Shown in pieces: positions 32,836-43,253 of a DNA stretch of 54,776 bases. The DNA is taken from the NCBI GenBank assembly GCA_024405875.1, contig JAKSOA010000014.1, positions 1 through 54,776 of the forward strand, in the 5' to 3' direction. A program made the position numbers and the translations under genes. The notes beneath the pieces were generated by a model. That model saw nothing but the letters and a program-made list of their open reading frames with translations, searched no databases and was not told where the DNA came from. How positions within the stretch are numbered: the first letter of the stretch is position 1; every line of letters starts with the position of its first letter. The stretch comes from Paludibacteraceae bacterium (GTDB lineage Bacteria; Bacteroidota; Bacteroidia; Bacteroidales; Paludibacteraceae).

Positions 32836-33001
32836 ATTTTTTCTTATTAAACATTACTATCATTACAATTAGAAAAGGAAAAAATATGAAAGTTCCTTTT
32901 CTTACCCCACCCCAAACCCCTCCCTTGGGGAGTGGCTTAGTCGCAACTAATGTTGCTCCGTAACAGTGCTTTCAATTTTTCCCAGTGAATCAGTGATTCA
33001 G

Positions 33002-33048
33002 TGAGGCGAAGCCTCATATATTAATTATTAATTATTAATTGCTAATTG
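33002..33048. repeat. Palindrome plus ATTAATT array overlapping the metK 3' end
   Basis: TGAGGCGAAGCCTCA (33002-33016, hairpin with GAA-type loop) followed by TATATTAATTATTAATT-type units. The first 39 bp are identical to 50280-50318. The metK stop and its last residues (LAINN) are encoded by the array. Confidence 0.85.
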
Positions 33049-34278
33049 TATGTCTCTTGCGACATCCAGTTTCTCCCACGTAAACAGTTCCACAGTGCGT
33101 TCTATCTGCTTGCCGTCAATGTTAAAACACTTGGTGACGGTTTGCGGCTCACGCCCGAAATGCCCGTATGAGGCTGTCTCCTCATAGATTGGATTACGCA
33201 GTTTCAGGCGTTGCTCTATGGCGTACGGACGCATATCAAAAATCTCAAGCATCTTTGAGGCTATCTCTGAGTCAGAGAGTTTGGTGTGATTGGTACCGTA
33301 TGTGTTAATATAGAGGTTCATAGGCTCCGCCACCCCGATGGCGTACGCCACCTGCACAAGTGCCTCATCACATACTCCTGCCGCCACAAGGTTCTTTGCT
33401 ATATGGCGTGCGGCGTATGCGGCGCTGCGGTCAACTTTTGAGGGGTCTTTGCCTGAGAAGGCTCCGCCTCCGTGGGCCCCTCTGCCACCGTATGTATCTA
33501 CTATTATCTTGCGACCTGTAAGTCCGGTGTCTCCGTGCGGACCGCCTATGACAAACTTACCTGTAGGGTTTACAAATAGTTTGAAATCTCCTTTATTGAG
33601 TGCGGCGTAAGCGGGGTCTTTTGCAAAGACTCTTGGCAGAAGAATGGTCTCCACATCTTTTTTTATGCGTGAGAGCATACGCTCATCATCTGTGTCAAAC
33701 TCATCGTGCTGAGTTGATACCACTATAGCCTCAATGCGTAGCGGCTTGCCCTCTACGCTGTACTCTACTGTAACCTGGCTCTTGGCATCGGGGCGAAGGT
33801 ATGGCATATCCTTCCTCTCACGGCGGAGTGTGTCAAGTTCACGCAGAATGGCGTGTGCCATATCAAGTGTAACGGGCATATAGTTCTTGGTCTCAGAACA
33901 GGCGTACCCGAACATAATGCCTTGGTCTCCAGCACCTTGCTCAAGTGGGTTCTCACGGCTCACACCACGATTTATATCGGCGCTCTGCTCGTGTATGGCT
34001 GAGAGTACGCCACAGGAGCGTGCCTCAAACATATAGTCACTGTTATTGTAGCCTATGCGCTCTATGACGTCACGCGCCACTTTCTGCACATCAATGTAGC
34101 CGTTGGTTGTCACCTCTCCGGCAAGCACTACCTGACCTGTGGTCACAAGTGTCTCACAAGCAACGTGCGACGCAGGGTCACAAGCAAGGAAATTATCAAG
34201 AAGCGCGTCAGATATCTGGTCGGCAACCTTGTCGGGGTGCCCCGCTGATACAGATTCAGATGTAAAAAAGTAATTCAT
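33028..34278 (-). CDS. metK: S-adenosylmethionine synthetase
   Basis: 416 aa; makes SAM from methionine and ATP. N-terminal [13 protein letters not shown] (catalytic H14), [12 protein letters not shown], the [20 protein letters not shown] loop and [19 protein letters not shown] are all intact. The C-terminus (IQLAINN) comes from the dispersed ATTAATT repeat rather than family sequence, so the last residues are not conserved. No SAM riboswitch is visible in the 122 bp upstream. Confidence 0.97.
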   Translation of the reverse strand: MNYFFTSESVSAGHPDKVADQISDALLDNFLACDPASHVACETLVTTGQVVLAGEVTTNGYIDVQKVARDVIERIGYNNSDYMFEARSCGVLSAIHEQSADINRGVSRENPLEQGAGDQGIMFGYACSETKNYMPVTLDMAHAILRELDTLRRERKDMPYLRPDAKSQVTVEYSVEGKPLRIEAIVVSTQHDEFDTDDERMLSRIKKDVETILLPRVFAKDPAYAALNKGDFKLFVNPTGKFVIGGPHGDTGLTGRKIIVDTYGGRGAHGGGAFSGKDPSKVDRSAAYAARHIAKNLVAAGVCDEALVQVAYAIGVAEPMNLYINTYGTNHTKLSDSEIASKMLEIFDMRPYAIEQRLKLRNPIYEETASYGHFGREPQTVTKCFNIDGKQIERTVELFTWEKLDVARDIQLAINN

Positions 34279-34286
34279 AATGACTG

Positions 34287-34294
34287 CAAAGATA
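34287..34294 (-). promoter_or_regulatory. Candidate -7 element of metK
   Basis: TATCTTTG on the minus strand, 8 bp upstream of the metK ATG. The leader would be nearly absent. No clear -33 element. Confidence 0.4.
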
Positions 34295-34330
34295 CAAAAT
34301 TAAAGGAGAAATTTTGGAGTAGCGAGAGAT

Positions 34331-34360
34331 ATTAATTATTAATTATTAATTATTAATTGT
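34331..34360. repeat. ATTAATT array
   Basis: Four ATTAATT(A/T) units between the divergent metK and SusR-like promoters. No palindrome adjoins this copy. Confidence 0.7.
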
Positions 34361-34370
34361 TATTTTTTAT

Positions 34371-34378
34371 TAAATTTG
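34371..34378 (+). promoter_or_regulatory. -7 element of the SusR-like gene
   Basis: TAAATTTG 22 bp before ATG 34401; no convincing -33. Confidence 0.45.
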
Positions 34379-34400
34379 TGTTGTATAAATCAATATCTCT

Positions 34401-35891
34401 ATGAAAAAACTGTATCTACTGTTAATCTTGCTATTTTCAATACAATCTTTTGCGGCGGTATTTAATATTGACTCTCTTCAAAGGGCTCTTGACTACACAA
34501 TAGAGCATCGTGGTGATTATGAGAAGAAGAAGATTGAACGCATTGCTTCATTGAGGGGTAAGGCGGATTACTACGCCTTGTTTGAGGAGTATCAGTCATA
34601 TATTTGTGACAGTGCTCTCTACTACATAAATCTTGACATAAGAGACAGGCGTGAGGCTGCTGATGAGATGGGCTGTGCCTTTTCTATGATTAAGAAGGCT
34701 CAGGTGCTCTCTGTGTCGGGGCTCTATGCAGAGGCTCTGGAACTGCTTGAGAGCATAGATGTCAAGGCTCTTGACAGTGAGGGTGTCATACAATATTACA
34801 AGTCATACGCTGACCTCTACCTCTACCTTGCTGAATATGCCTCAGAAGAGGAATATAACTCAAAGTACATTAAGTTGATGGATACTTATCAGGATTCCAT
34901 ATCAATGCAGCCTGCTGACCGCTTTCTGCAGGTGACCACAGAGGCGTCTCTGCTTCTGACACAGAAAAGGTATGGTGAGGCTCGTGCCGTGCTGGAGTCA
35001 ATTCTTGCTGAGACTGAGAGGGGCTCGCGTAATTACGCCATTCTTACCTCAACTCTCTCTTTTGTGTGTGAGTTGATTGAAGATTACAATGGTCAGCGTG
35101 CTTATCTTATGATGAGCGCCATCTCTGACATAGAGGCGGTTGTAAAGGAGAACAAGTCTCTACGCTCTCTTGCTGAGATTCTATACAGAGACGGGGAACT
35201 TAAGAAGGCTGACTCATATATGCAGATAAGTATGGAGGACGCCAATTTCTACAATGCTCGTCTGCGTAACGTGCAGGTTTCTAAAATGTTGCCTGTAATA
35301 AGCCGCGCCTACCAAAATGTGGAGCAAAGGAGCAAGCGTCTGCTTGTTGCCGTGGTGGTGTTGCTCAGCCTCTTTGTAATAGGGCTTGTCTGTGCCATAA
35401 TAATTGTCAGACGGCAGCATAAGAAACTTGTAGAGGCTAATAATATTAAGGAGGTATATCTGGGTAAGTTCCTTGAACTATGCTCCATATATATTGATAA
35501 TTTGGAGAATTACCGCAAGACACTCAACAAGAAGGTATCCACAGGAAAGATGGAGGAAGTGGTAAGGGTTCTAAAACAGAATAACATAACCGCCGATGTG
35601 CTCTCTGAGTTCTACAAGCAGTTTGATGAGGCGTTTCTTAATATTTACCCCGATTTCATCGCGAACTTTAACTCTCTTATGCCTGAGGGGGAGCGTATTA
35701 TGCCTAAGGAGCGGAACCGACTGACCACTGAACTTAGAATATACGCCCTGATACGCTTAGGCATAACAGACAGTGGCAAGATTTCTGAATTTATGCACTA
35801 CTCAATAACAACCATATATACCTATCGTTCCAAAATTAAGAAAAAATCTCTCTATCCTGATGATTTTGAGAACAGAATACAAAAATTTTGA
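34401..35891 (+). CDS. SusR-like membrane-spanning transcriptional regulator (TPR, TM, HTH; DUF6377-type)
   Basis: 496 aa. Signal peptide/first membrane segment (MKKLYLLLILLFSIQSFAA), a periplasmic helical TPR-like region (~25-305), one membrane segment (~314-337, LLVAVVVLLSLFVIGLVCAIIIV), and a cytoplasmic part ending in a LuxR-like helix-turn-helix (~440-480; ELRIYALIRLGITDSGKISEFMHYS, broken here by family-typical spacing). This matches SusR, which in Bacteroides thetaiotaomicron senses maltose oligosaccharides across the inner membrane and activates the starch genes. It lies directly upstream of susC, and an 18-bp motif repeated at two promoters in this locus is its likely target. Confidence is high for the architecture, moderate for the ligand. 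Confidence 0.85.
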   Translation: MKKLYLLLILLFSIQSFAAVFNIDSLQRALDYTIEHRGDYEKKKIERIASLRGKADYYALFEEYQSYICDSALYYINLDIRDRREAADEMGCAFSMIKKAQVLSVSGLYAEALELLESIDVKALDSEGVIQYYKSYADLYLYLAEYASEEEYNSKYIKLMDTYQDSISMQPADRFLQVTTEASLLLTQKRYGEARAVLESILAETERGSRNYAILTSTLSFVCELIEDYNGQRAYLMMSAISDIEAVVKENKSLRSLAEILYRDGELKKADSYMQISMEDANFYNARLRNVQVSKMLPVISRAYQNVEQRSKRLLVAVVVLLSLFVIGLVCAIIIVRRQHKKLVEANNIKEVYLGKFLELCSIYIDNLENYRKTLNKKVSTGKMEEVVRVLKQNNITADVLSEFYKQFDEAFLNIYPDFIANFNSLMPEGERIMPKERNRLTTELRIYALIRLGITDSGKISEFMHYSITTIYTYRSKIKKKSLYPDDFENRIQKF

Positions 35892-35968
35892 GTTTACAGC
35901 GTTTAGATAATCGCTCTTGAAACATTTGGTTATGGCACTGATAATCAATAATATATATTTATAATTGG

Positions 35969-35986
35969 TTTAGATTTTGTTTTGAT
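35969..35986 (+). promoter_or_regulatory. Candidate SusR-like operator, susC copy
   Basis: TTTAGATTTTGTTTTGAT. It matches 47136-47153 at 17 of 18 positions and ends exactly 4 bp before the TTG of the -33 element, as the other copy does. The location is right for an activator contacting RNA polymerase. Confidence 0.65.
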
Positions 35987-35989
35987 GGC

Positions 35990-36021
35990 GTTGTAACTGC
36001 GGATATACCTTAATATATTTG
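35990..36021 (+). promoter_or_regulatory. susC operon promoter
   Basis: GTTG (35990-35993), 20-bp spacer, TATATTTG (36014-36021); leader ~37 nt to ATG 36065. Confidence 0.65.
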
Positions 36022-36064
36022 CAGAACAAAACCCGGATGAACAATTAACTAATTTTATTATCAG

Positions 36065-39025
36065 ATGCTTAAAAATCTACTGAAAAACGGGGTGTTGGTT
36101 TTAATGACCTTTACATCTGTCACAGCACTTGCCCAAGTGAGCGGTACTGTTACTGATGAGACCGGTGAACCGGTTATTGGTGTGAACGTTGTTATTACAG
36201 GCACAACCCAAGGTACTATCACAGACTTTGATGGTAACTACTCCCTACCGGAGGCTAAGAAGGGTGGTTCTCTTACATTCTCTTTCTTAGGTTATAAGAC
36301 AGAGACAGTTGCTCTAACAGGTCAGTCAACGGTTGACCTTGTTCTAAAAGAAGACCAACACGCTCTTGATGAGTTGCTGGTTATTGGTTACGGTCAGGTA
36401 CGTAAGGCTGACGCCACTGGTGCTCTTGTGTCTCTCAAGACAGATGATGAGGCTAAGGGTGTTACAACAAGTGCTCAAGACCTGCTGCAAGGTAAGATTG
36501 CAGGTGTAACCATTTTGAATGACGGTGGTTCTCCTACAGGTTCAAACTCAATCCGTATTCGTGGTGGTTCATCTCTTTCAGCAAGTAATGACCCTCTTAT
36601 TGTAATTGACGGTGTGCCTATTGATAATAATGGTATAGGTGGCGTGGGTAACCAACTCTCAACAATCAACCCGTCTGACATTGAGACCTTCACAGTACTT
36701 AAAGACGCTTCAGCAACCGCTATCTACGGTTCTCGTGCGTCAAACGGTGTAATTCTTATTACTACTAAGCGTGGTTCTGATGACAAGGTATCTGTAAGTT
36801 ATGACGGTAGCGTGTCAGTAGCCACAGCGGGTAAGAAGACCGATGTTCTTAACGCAGACCAATATCGCTCATACCTTATAGACAAGTTCAAAGATGAGGC
36901 TAACTTCTCAGAGGTTATGCACAAGATAGGTGACGCCAACACAGATTGGCAGAAGGCTATTTACAGAACCGCTGTAAGCACTGTTCATAATATAAGTGTA
37001 TTCGGCTCCGCTCCACAGATGCCTTATCGTGTATCGGTTGGTTATGACCTTGAGAATGGTATCTTGAAGACTTCAGGCACACAGCGTGTAACCGGTAATG
37101 TCTCTCTCTCACCATCTCTGTTTGACAAGCACTTTAATATTGACGTGAATGGTAAGGTCTCTTATATTAAGAGCCGCTTTGCAAACTCTGGTGCTATAGG
37201 TACCGCTGTTATGTTTGACCCTACACAGAGCATATATGATGAGGGAAGCCCTTATCAGGGTTACTTTACTTGGACCGATGACCAAGGCAAGCCTGTGGGC
37301 ACCGCTCCTACAAACCCTGTCTCAATGCTTGAGTCTGTGAATGACCACTCTGAGGCCATCAGCTTTATTGGTAACGCAAGTTTTGACTACAAGGTTCACA
37401 AATTTGAGGATTTGTCGGCTCACCTTAATTTGGGTATGGACTACTCAAACAGTAAGGGTGGCAACTATCAGGCTACTGACGCCCCTGCGGTTTTCGCATA
37501 CGGCGGATATGACGGTCAGTGGACACAGAACCGTATGAACCTGCTTTTGGACGCATACCTTCAGTATGGACACGATTTCCGCTGGCAGAAGGCTCACTTT
37601 GACATTATGGGTGGTTACTCATACCAACAGTATAACAAGACATCGTGGCACAGGAATCAGAGAATTACAAAGTTTGACCCCGATGGCAACCCTGAGTTAA
37701 TCTCCACAGGTACAGACCGTAACTACAACTGTCTGGTCTCTTTCTTTGGAAGAACAAACTTTAATGTGAGGGAGTGCTACTACCTTACGGTTACTGTCCG
37801 TGGTGACGGCTCCTCAAGATTCGCTTCTAAGAACCGTTGGGGCATATTCCCTTCAGTGGCTCTCGCCTGGCGTATAAACAATGAGAAGTTTATGAAAGAT
37901 GTGAAGGGTGTTGATGATTTGAAACTCCGTTTAGGTTGGGGTATTACAGGTCAGCAAGACATAAACCAAGGTGACTACCCGTATATTGGTATGTATCAGA
38001 ACGCTGTGGGAGACCAGGCTAACTACATCATTGCCAAGGAGTTCAATGAGTACGGACAATATGTTTCAGTAGTCCGCCCTCTTGCCTATAACCCTGATTT
38101 GAAGTGGGAGCAGACAATGACATACAACGTTGGTTTTGATTACGGTTTCCTTAACAACCGCCTGACCGGTTCTATTGAGGCGTACTATCGTAAGACTACT
38201 GACCTTATCAATGCAAGCACAAAGGCTATCGCTGGTAAGAACTTCAGTGAGTATGTGGTTGCTAACATTGGTTCTCTTGATAATGTGGGTGTTGAGTTTG
38301 CTATGAATGGTGTTGCCATTGAGACAAAGAACTGGCATTGGGATATAGGTGTTAACGTCGCCTGGAACAAGAACACTATTCGTCAACTTACCTACGGTGA
38401 TGGCGCCAATGACTACATACGTGACGGAGTAAAGATTCAGAAAGTTGGCTGCGCCGCAGGTAGTTACTATGTATATGAGCAGATTTATGACGCTGAGGGC
38501 AAGCCTATTGAGGGTGCGTACGTTGACCAGAACAATGACGGTATTCTTAATGATGATGACCTCATAGTCTTCCACAAGAGTACTCCTGATGTTACATTGG
38601 GTCTGAACACAAAACTCACCTATAAGAATTGGGACTTCTCATTCAGCGGTCACGGTGGTTTTGGCGGCTATAATTACAACAGCACTCTTGCCAACAACAC
38701 AAACACAAACAACTCTTCAATATATCAGGGTACTTATCTTCTGAACAGATTGACAGATACTGTGAATATGGGTTATACATCAAACCAGCCTACAAGCAGT
38801 TACTTTATTCAGAACGCGTCATTCTTCCGTATGGACTACATTACTCTCGGTTGGTCTTTCAAGGCTAAGCAGAGCAAGTTTGGCGGTCGTGTCTATGCAA
38901 CAGTTCAGAATCCGTTTGTGATTACAAAGTATAAAGGCTCTGACCCTGAGATAAGCAGTGGTATTGACGCCTCTTTCTATCCACGTCCTATAACAGTGAT
39001 GTTAGGTCTTAACCTTAAGTTTTAA
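36065..39025 (+). CDS. susC: SusC-like TonB-dependent outer-membrane receptor
   Basis: 986 aa. Signal peptide (VLVLMTFTSVTALAQ), a carboxypeptidase-regulatory-like domain (VSGTVTDETGEPVIGVNV), TonB box region (DELLVIGYGQVRKAD), plug (LLQGKIAGVTI ... IRGGSSL ... VIDGVPI ... YGSRASNGVILITTK), and a C-terminal 22-strand barrel ending in LNLKF with the terminal aromatic. It imports glycan fragments across the outer membrane together with the adjacent SusD. The neighbouring amylases point to starch or related alpha-glucans. First gene of a five-gene operon with gaps of 20-35 bp. Confidence 0.95.
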   Translation: MLKNLLKNGVLVLMTFTSVTALAQVSGTVTDETGEPVIGVNVVITGTTQGTITDFDGNYSLPEAKKGGSLTFSFLGYKTETVALTGQSTVDLVLKEDQHALDELLVIGYGQVRKADATGALVSLKTDDEAKGVTTSAQDLLQGKIAGVTILNDGGSPTGSNSIRIRGGSSLSASNDPLIVIDGVPIDNNGIGGVGNQLSTINPSDIETFTVLKDASATAIYGSRASNGVILITTKRGSDDKVSVSYDGSVSVATAGKKTDVLNADQYRSYLIDKFKDEANFSEVMHKIGDANTDWQKAIYRTAVSTVHNISVFGSAPQMPYRVSVGYDLENGILKTSGTQRVTGNVSLSPSLFDKHFNIDVNGKVSYIKSRFANSGAIGTAVMFDPTQSIYDEGSPYQGYFTWTDDQGKPVGTAPTNPVSMLESVNDHSEAISFIGNASFDYKVHKFEDLSAHLNLGMDYSNSKGGNYQATDAPAVFAYGGYDGQWTQNRMNLLLDAYLQYGHDFRWQKAHFDIMGGYSYQQYNKTSWHRNQRITKFDPDGNPELISTGTDRNYNCLVSFFGRTNFNVRECYYLTVTVRGDGSSRFASKNRWGIFPSVALAWRINNEKFMKDVKGVDDLKLRLGWGITGQQDINQGDYPYIGMYQNAVGDQANYIIAKEFNEYGQYVSVVRPLAYNPDLKWEQTMTYNVGFDYGFLNNRLTGSIEAYYRKTTDLINASTKAIAGKNFSEYVVANIGSLDNVGVEFAMNGVAIETKNWHWDIGVNVAWNKNTIRQLTYGDGANDYIRDGVKIQKVGCAAGSYYVYEQIYDAEGKPIEGAYVDQNNDGILNDDDLIVFHKSTPDVTLGLNTKLTYKNWDFSFSGHGGFGGYNYNSTLANNTNTNNSSIYQGTYLLNRLTDTVNMGYTSNQPTSSYFIQNASFFRMDYITLGWSFKAKQSKFGGRVYATVQNPFVITKYKGSDPEISSGIDASFYPRPITVMLGLNLKF

Positions 39026-39045
39026 CTAAATACTACAGACTGATT

Positions 39046-40623
39046 ATGAAAAATCTAAGATATATATTTGTTTTAGCTGTGGCGCTTGTACTTTCATCCT
39101 GTGTTAAAGATATGGATAAGGTTGTGCTCAGTGACTCAGCCAACACTCCTGACAAGGCTTGGAGTGATGAGGCTACATATCAGGGTATGCTTGCCAAGAT
39201 ATATGCGGGTTTCACCCTTACAGGTAACCAAGGCCCGTACGGTTATGATGATATATCAAACGGAGATACCGGTGAGACCGCTTGGTTGCGTAGTTGGTTC
39301 ACTCTTCAGGAGTTCTGTACTGATGAGGTGCGTGTATTCTGGGATAATGATGCTCTTAATGACCTTCAGTCACTAAGATGGAGTTCAGATAACAACTGGT
39401 TCAGACTAACATACGATAGAATGTATCTGACCATTGCATATTGTAATGAGTATCTGCGTCAGACTACAAGAGAGAAGATGGATGAGCGCGGCATACGTGC
39501 CACCATTCAAGAGGAGACACAGGTTTACCGTGAGGAAGTTAAACTTCTGCGTGCTATGAACTACTACTTCCTTATGGATATGTACGGCAATGTACCTATA
39601 ATAGTTGAGGAAGATGGTGTGGGTACCGCTCCAGCCGCCACAAAGACAAGAAGAGAGGTTTTTGCTTGGATTGAGGGTCAGGTAAAGGGTCTTGGCACAC
39701 TTCCTGCAAAGGGACTTTACGGCAGAGTTAATGAATATGTGGCTGCAATGCTTCTTGCAAAAATGTACCTTAACGCTGAGGTTTACATAGGTGAGCCAAG
39801 ATATAATGAGTGTGTTCAGCAACTTGACAAGGTTATTGGCGGAGGCTACACACTAGAGCCTACATACAAGCACCTATTTGGTGCCGACAACCACACATCA
39901 CCTGAGATTATATTCCCTCTTGTATATGACGGAAAAAAGGCTACAGGTTACGGTGGCGTTGGTTTCATAATTGGTGTGGAGGCGTCACTTAAGGTTCCCG
40001 GACTTCCTATAACCGAAATCTATGGTGTTGACGGTTCCACAGCCGCTTGGACAGGCGGACGTGCTCCAAAAGAGTTGTTCAACCTCTTTGGTGCCAATGA
40101 CCAGCGCGCTCTCTTCTACAAGGAGGGTATGACCGATGAGATTTATGACCTTCATACAGGTTACACAGAGGGCAGACTTGTAACAAAGTTCACAAACCGC
40201 ACACGTTCAGGTTCTGTAGGTGCCGACCTTATTTTCCCTGACACAGACTTCCCTCTGTTCCGTCTTGCTGACGCATATCTTATGTATGCTGAGGCTGTGG
40301 CAAGAGGTGGTGCCGGAGACCAGAGCAAGGCTCTTGAATATGTGAGTGCTCTACGCACACGTGCCGGTGCTGACGCTGTTACCGCAGCAGATGTAAGCAA
40401 CATTAACTTCTACCTTCCGGAGCGTGCCCGTGAACTCTATTGGGAGGGTTGGAGACGTACCGACCTTGTACGCTTCAACAGTTTCACACAAAATTACAAC
40501 TGGACTTGGAAAGGTGGCACTCAGACTGGTGTTATGAACCACGATGCCAAATATAACCTCTATCCTCTGCCTGCAGGTGAGTTGAGTGTGAACAGTCAGT
40601 TGAAACAAAATCCTGGATACTAA
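39046..40623 (+). CDS. susD: SusD-like glycan-binding lipoprotein
   Basis: 525 aa. Lipoprotein signal peptide with lipobox VLSSC, then acidic residues consistent with surface export. TPR-type helices are recognisable (TYDRMYLTIAYCNEYLRQ; LRAMNYYFLMDMYGNVPI), as is the C-terminal SusD signature (LFRLADAYLMYAEAVARGG ... LYWEGWRRTDLVRF ... NLYPLPAGEL). It forms the lid on the SusC channel and binds the glycan. Starts 20 bp after susC. Confidence 0.95.
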   Translation: MKNLRYIFVLAVALVLSSCVKDMDKVVLSDSANTPDKAWSDEATYQGMLAKIYAGFTLTGNQGPYGYDDISNGDTGETAWLRSWFTLQEFCTDEVRVFWDNDALNDLQSLRWSSDNNWFRLTYDRMYLTIAYCNEYLRQTTREKMDERGIRATIQEETQVYREEVKLLRAMNYYFLMDMYGNVPIIVEEDGVGTAPAATKTRREVFAWIEGQVKGLGTLPAKGLYGRVNEYVAAMLLAKMYLNAEVYIGEPRYNECVQQLDKVIGGGYTLEPTYKHLFGADNHTSPEIIFPLVYDGKKATGYGGVGFIIGVEASLKVPGLPITEIYGVDGSTAAWTGGRAPKELFNLFGANDQRALFYKEGMTDEIYDLHTGYTEGRLVTKFTNRTRSGSVGADLIFPDTDFPLFRLADAYLMYAEAVARGGAGDQSKALEYVSALRTRAGADAVTAADVSNINFYLPERARELYWEGWRRTDLVRFNSFTQNYNWTWKGGTQTGVMNHDAKYNLYPLPAGELSVNSQLKQNPGY

Positions 40624-40644
40624 CCTTATAATATCAGATAAATT

Positions 40645-41781
40645 ATGAAAAAAATATCATATATAATAGCAGCGTTCATAGGAGCAGTGGCACTTGCCTC
40701 TTGTGACACACGTGAGCCGGCTCTGAAAAACATTGTGCCTTGCGTAATAGGCGAGGTTCCTTCAGAGGTCTTCAATATTAGTGACATAATGCAGAAAGAG
40801 CCTGAGAGGCAGACACTCTTCACTCTCACTTGGTCTCCTGCCCAAATGAAGACAAACAACGGAGAGGTGAATGTGGCTCCTGTAATCTATAACATTGAGT
40901 TTGACGCTTACGGAAACGGATTCAATGGAGCCAAAGCGTACTCAATAATTTCCGGTAACGCCTCATCACTTGATATTCCTGTAATGGATTTCAGTACGTG
41001 GGTGCTATCAAACATTCCGGGTGCCAAACCAGGGACCGACATCTCTCTTGAGGTGAGAATAAAGGTGCAATATGGTGACGCTGAGAACTATACATACTCT
41101 CAGAACGCACAGATTGTAAAAATTAATCCGTTTGGTTATCAGCCACTCTACATTATAGGTGACAGAAACGGTTGGAATAACACTGACACCTCTTACAGAT
41201 TGTTCAAGAACAACAATGACGGTGGTGATTTCACTCAGACATACACAGGAAAGTTCAAAGGAGAGTTCAAACTCATATCAAAGGGCTGTCTTGGAACTGA
41301 TGATATGTTCTGCAAGGTTTCTGACACTCAGATGGCTGTCAAGTCATCAGGAGAGCCGTTCAGGGTTCCGGCAGAGGGCTACTACACTCTTACTGTAAAC
41401 ATAATGGATATGACATATACCATTACCCCGTATGCCAAGACTCCGAAGACATTCACAAGCGTAGGCTTTATGGGAGCGTGGTGTGGATGGACTACAAATG
41501 ACCCTCAGGCACAGATGAAGGCTACCGCATACGACCCTCATATATGGAGCGGCACATTTGACCTTGCCACTGTTGACTATGGTGTTAAGTTCTGCGGAAA
41601 TCTTGGTTGGGGCGACAAGTGGCAGCCTGATGCCACTAAGACAGAGGAGATACCGTTCGGTATTGCTGAGTACAACAAGGATATAGCAGGAGACCCTAAC
41701 TTCTCTCTTGGAACAAACACAGGCACATATTTTGTGATGCTGAATGATATTACGGGAAATTATATTATAGAGAAACAGTAA
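40645..41781 (+). CDS. SusE/SusF-like starch-binding lipoprotein
   Basis: 378 aa, lipobox VALASC. An N-terminal SusE-type Ig domain (TLTWSPAQMKTNNGEVNVAPVIYNIEFD) is followed by two tandem SusE/F-type binding domains. The first contains LYIIGDRNGWNN ... GEFKLIS, the second SVGFMGAWCGWTTN ... GVKFCGNLGWGDKW. Each has Trp/Lys residues where SusE and SusF contact malto-oligosaccharides. SusE normally has this three-domain size and SusF one more, so SusE is the closer match. It sits between susD and the first amylase, as expected. Confidence 0.85.
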   Translation: MKKISYIIAAFIGAVALASCDTREPALKNIVPCVIGEVPSEVFNISDIMQKEPERQTLFTLTWSPAQMKTNNGEVNVAPVIYNIEFDAYGNGFNGAKAYSIISGNASSLDIPVMDFSTWVLSNIPGAKPGTDISLEVRIKVQYGDAENYTYSQNAQIVKINPFGYQPLYIIGDRNGWNNTDTSYRLFKNNNDGGDFTQTYTGKFKGEFKLISKGCLGTDDMFCKVSDTQMAVKSSGEPFRVPAEGYYTLTVNIMDMTYTITPYAKTPKTFTSVGFMGAWCGWTTNDPQAQMKATAYDPHIWSGTFDLATVDYGVKFCGNLGWGDKWQPDATKTEEIPFGIAEYNKDIAGDPNFSLGTNTGTYFVMLNDITGNYIIEKQ

Positions 41782-41808
41782 TAACAACTGAGTTTAACAG
41801 TTGAAAAA

Positions 41809-43218
41809 ATGAATATTATGAAACTGAACAGATTATTTTTAATAGCGATAGCGGCGTCACTGCTTCTGGCTTCCTGCCAGAAGAGTGAGCCTCAGAAACC
41901 AACTGAGGATTGGGATACTCCTGTGGCAAGCATAGGTAAGAATAACAGAGTCATCTATGAGGTGAATGTTAGAAATTTCTCAAAGGCAGGTAACTTTGAC
42001 GGGGTTAGGAATGACCTTGACCGTCTCTATAAACTTGGTGTTGATATTCTGTGGCTTATGCCTATACATCCGATAGGCGTTACAGGCAGGAGCGGTTCTC
42101 TGGGCAGCCCCTACTCAGTACGTGACTATATGGCTGTAAATCCTGATTACGGTACTGTAGATGACTTTAAGAATCTTGTAAACGCCGCACACGCCAAAGG
42201 TATGAAGGTGTGGATGGATTGGGTGCCTAACCATACCGCTATGGACCACGTATGGTTCACAGAGCACTTTACATACTATGCTCAAAAGAGTGGCAAACCA
42301 TATAACCCTGTAATCGGGGGTATAACTTGGTCTGATGTATATCAACTTAATATGAAGAGTGCTGATGTTCATAACGCAATGATTGAGTGTATGAAGTATT
42401 GGGTATCTGAGTGCAAGGTGGACGGTTTCCGTTTTGACTACGCCTCATCAGATATGATTTCAAATGATTTCTGGGTATCAGCAAGAGCCGCCCTCACAGC
42501 AATTAATCCTGATTTGGAGTTTATGGCTGAGGCTGACTGTAGCACAGAGTACGCAACGCTTCTCACAAACTTTGACTTTGACTACGCCTGGGGCTTTAAT
42601 GACCGTATGAATGATTTCATAACATCAAAAGACCTTAATAAGTTCAAAGATGACTGCAAGGCTCTCTTTAACAATGACCGTTATCAGGGTGGTAAAGGTA
42701 AGATGGTTTATGTTACAAACCACGACCTTAACGCCGATTACGGTACTGAGTTCTCACGCTTCTCAAACTATCTCTCAATTATGACCGCTATATCATTCAC
42801 ACTTTATGATATGCCTCTCATATATAATGGTCAGGAGGTTGGTGATGACCAGCAGATGAACCTATTTGACAAGCAGACGGTTACCTGGGGTAACAGGAAT
42901 GAGAGGATAGAGGCGCTTATTAAGAAACTCTGCCGTTTGAAGAGAACTACAAAGGCTCTTGCCTCCGCATCAGAGAGGGGCTCTCTGTATCTGATGCCTA
43001 CAGAGGACCAGGACGTTCTGTTCTCATACAAGCGTACAAACGGAGACAGTGAGGTGGTTGTAATACTTAATTTCTCAGGAAAAAATGTGGATTCTCAATT
43101 CGCGGGCACAGTTCCTATGGGCGTGTTTAGAGATTACCTTGATGGTGGTGACGTGAACTTCTCAGAAGACCCTAGATTCTCTGTCCCGGCATACGGCGTT
43201 AAGATTTACAGAAAGTAA
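41809..43218 (+). CDS. Surface GH13 alpha-amylase lipoprotein (SusG-like position)
   Basis: 469 aa; lipobox LLLASC followed by QKSE, consistent with surface display. ATG 41818 is an alternative start three codons in. GH13 regions: I DWVPNHTA; II GFRFDYAS (nucleophile D210); III EFMAEAD (acid/base E241); IV VTNHD (H305, D306). The barrel is compact and lacks the starch-binding CBM58 insertion of the B. thetaiotaomicron SusG. It would cut long alpha-glucans at the cell surface before SusC/D import. Confidence 0.92.
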   Translation: MNIMKLNRLFLIAIAASLLLASCQKSEPQKPTEDWDTPVASIGKNNRVIYEVNVRNFSKAGNFDGVRNDLDRLYKLGVDILWLMPIHPIGVTGRSGSLGSPYSVRDYMAVNPDYGTVDDFKNLVNAAHAKGMKVWMDWVPNHTAMDHVWFTEHFTYYAQKSGKPYNPVIGGITWSDVYQLNMKSADVHNAMIECMKYWVSECKVDGFRFDYASSDMISNDFWVSARAALTAINPDLEFMAEADCSTEYATLLTNFDFDYAWGFNDRMNDFITSKDLNKFKDDCKALFNNDRYQGGKGKMVYVTNHDLNADYGTEFSRFSNYLSIMTAISFTLYDMPLIYNGQEVGDDQQMNLFDKQTVTWGNRNERIEALIKKLCRLKRTTKALASASERGSLYLMPTEDQDVLFSYKRTNGDSEVVVILNFSGKNVDSQFAGTVPMGVFRDYLDGGDVNFSEDPRFSVPAYGVKIYRK

Positions 43219-43253
43219 ACCTAACCTGAAAACTAATCTTAAAACCAAATATT

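Noticed and set aside
34279-34400. SAM riboswitch upstream of metK
   Set aside because: Only 122 bp, AT-rich with an ATTAATT array; no conserved riboswitch core seen.
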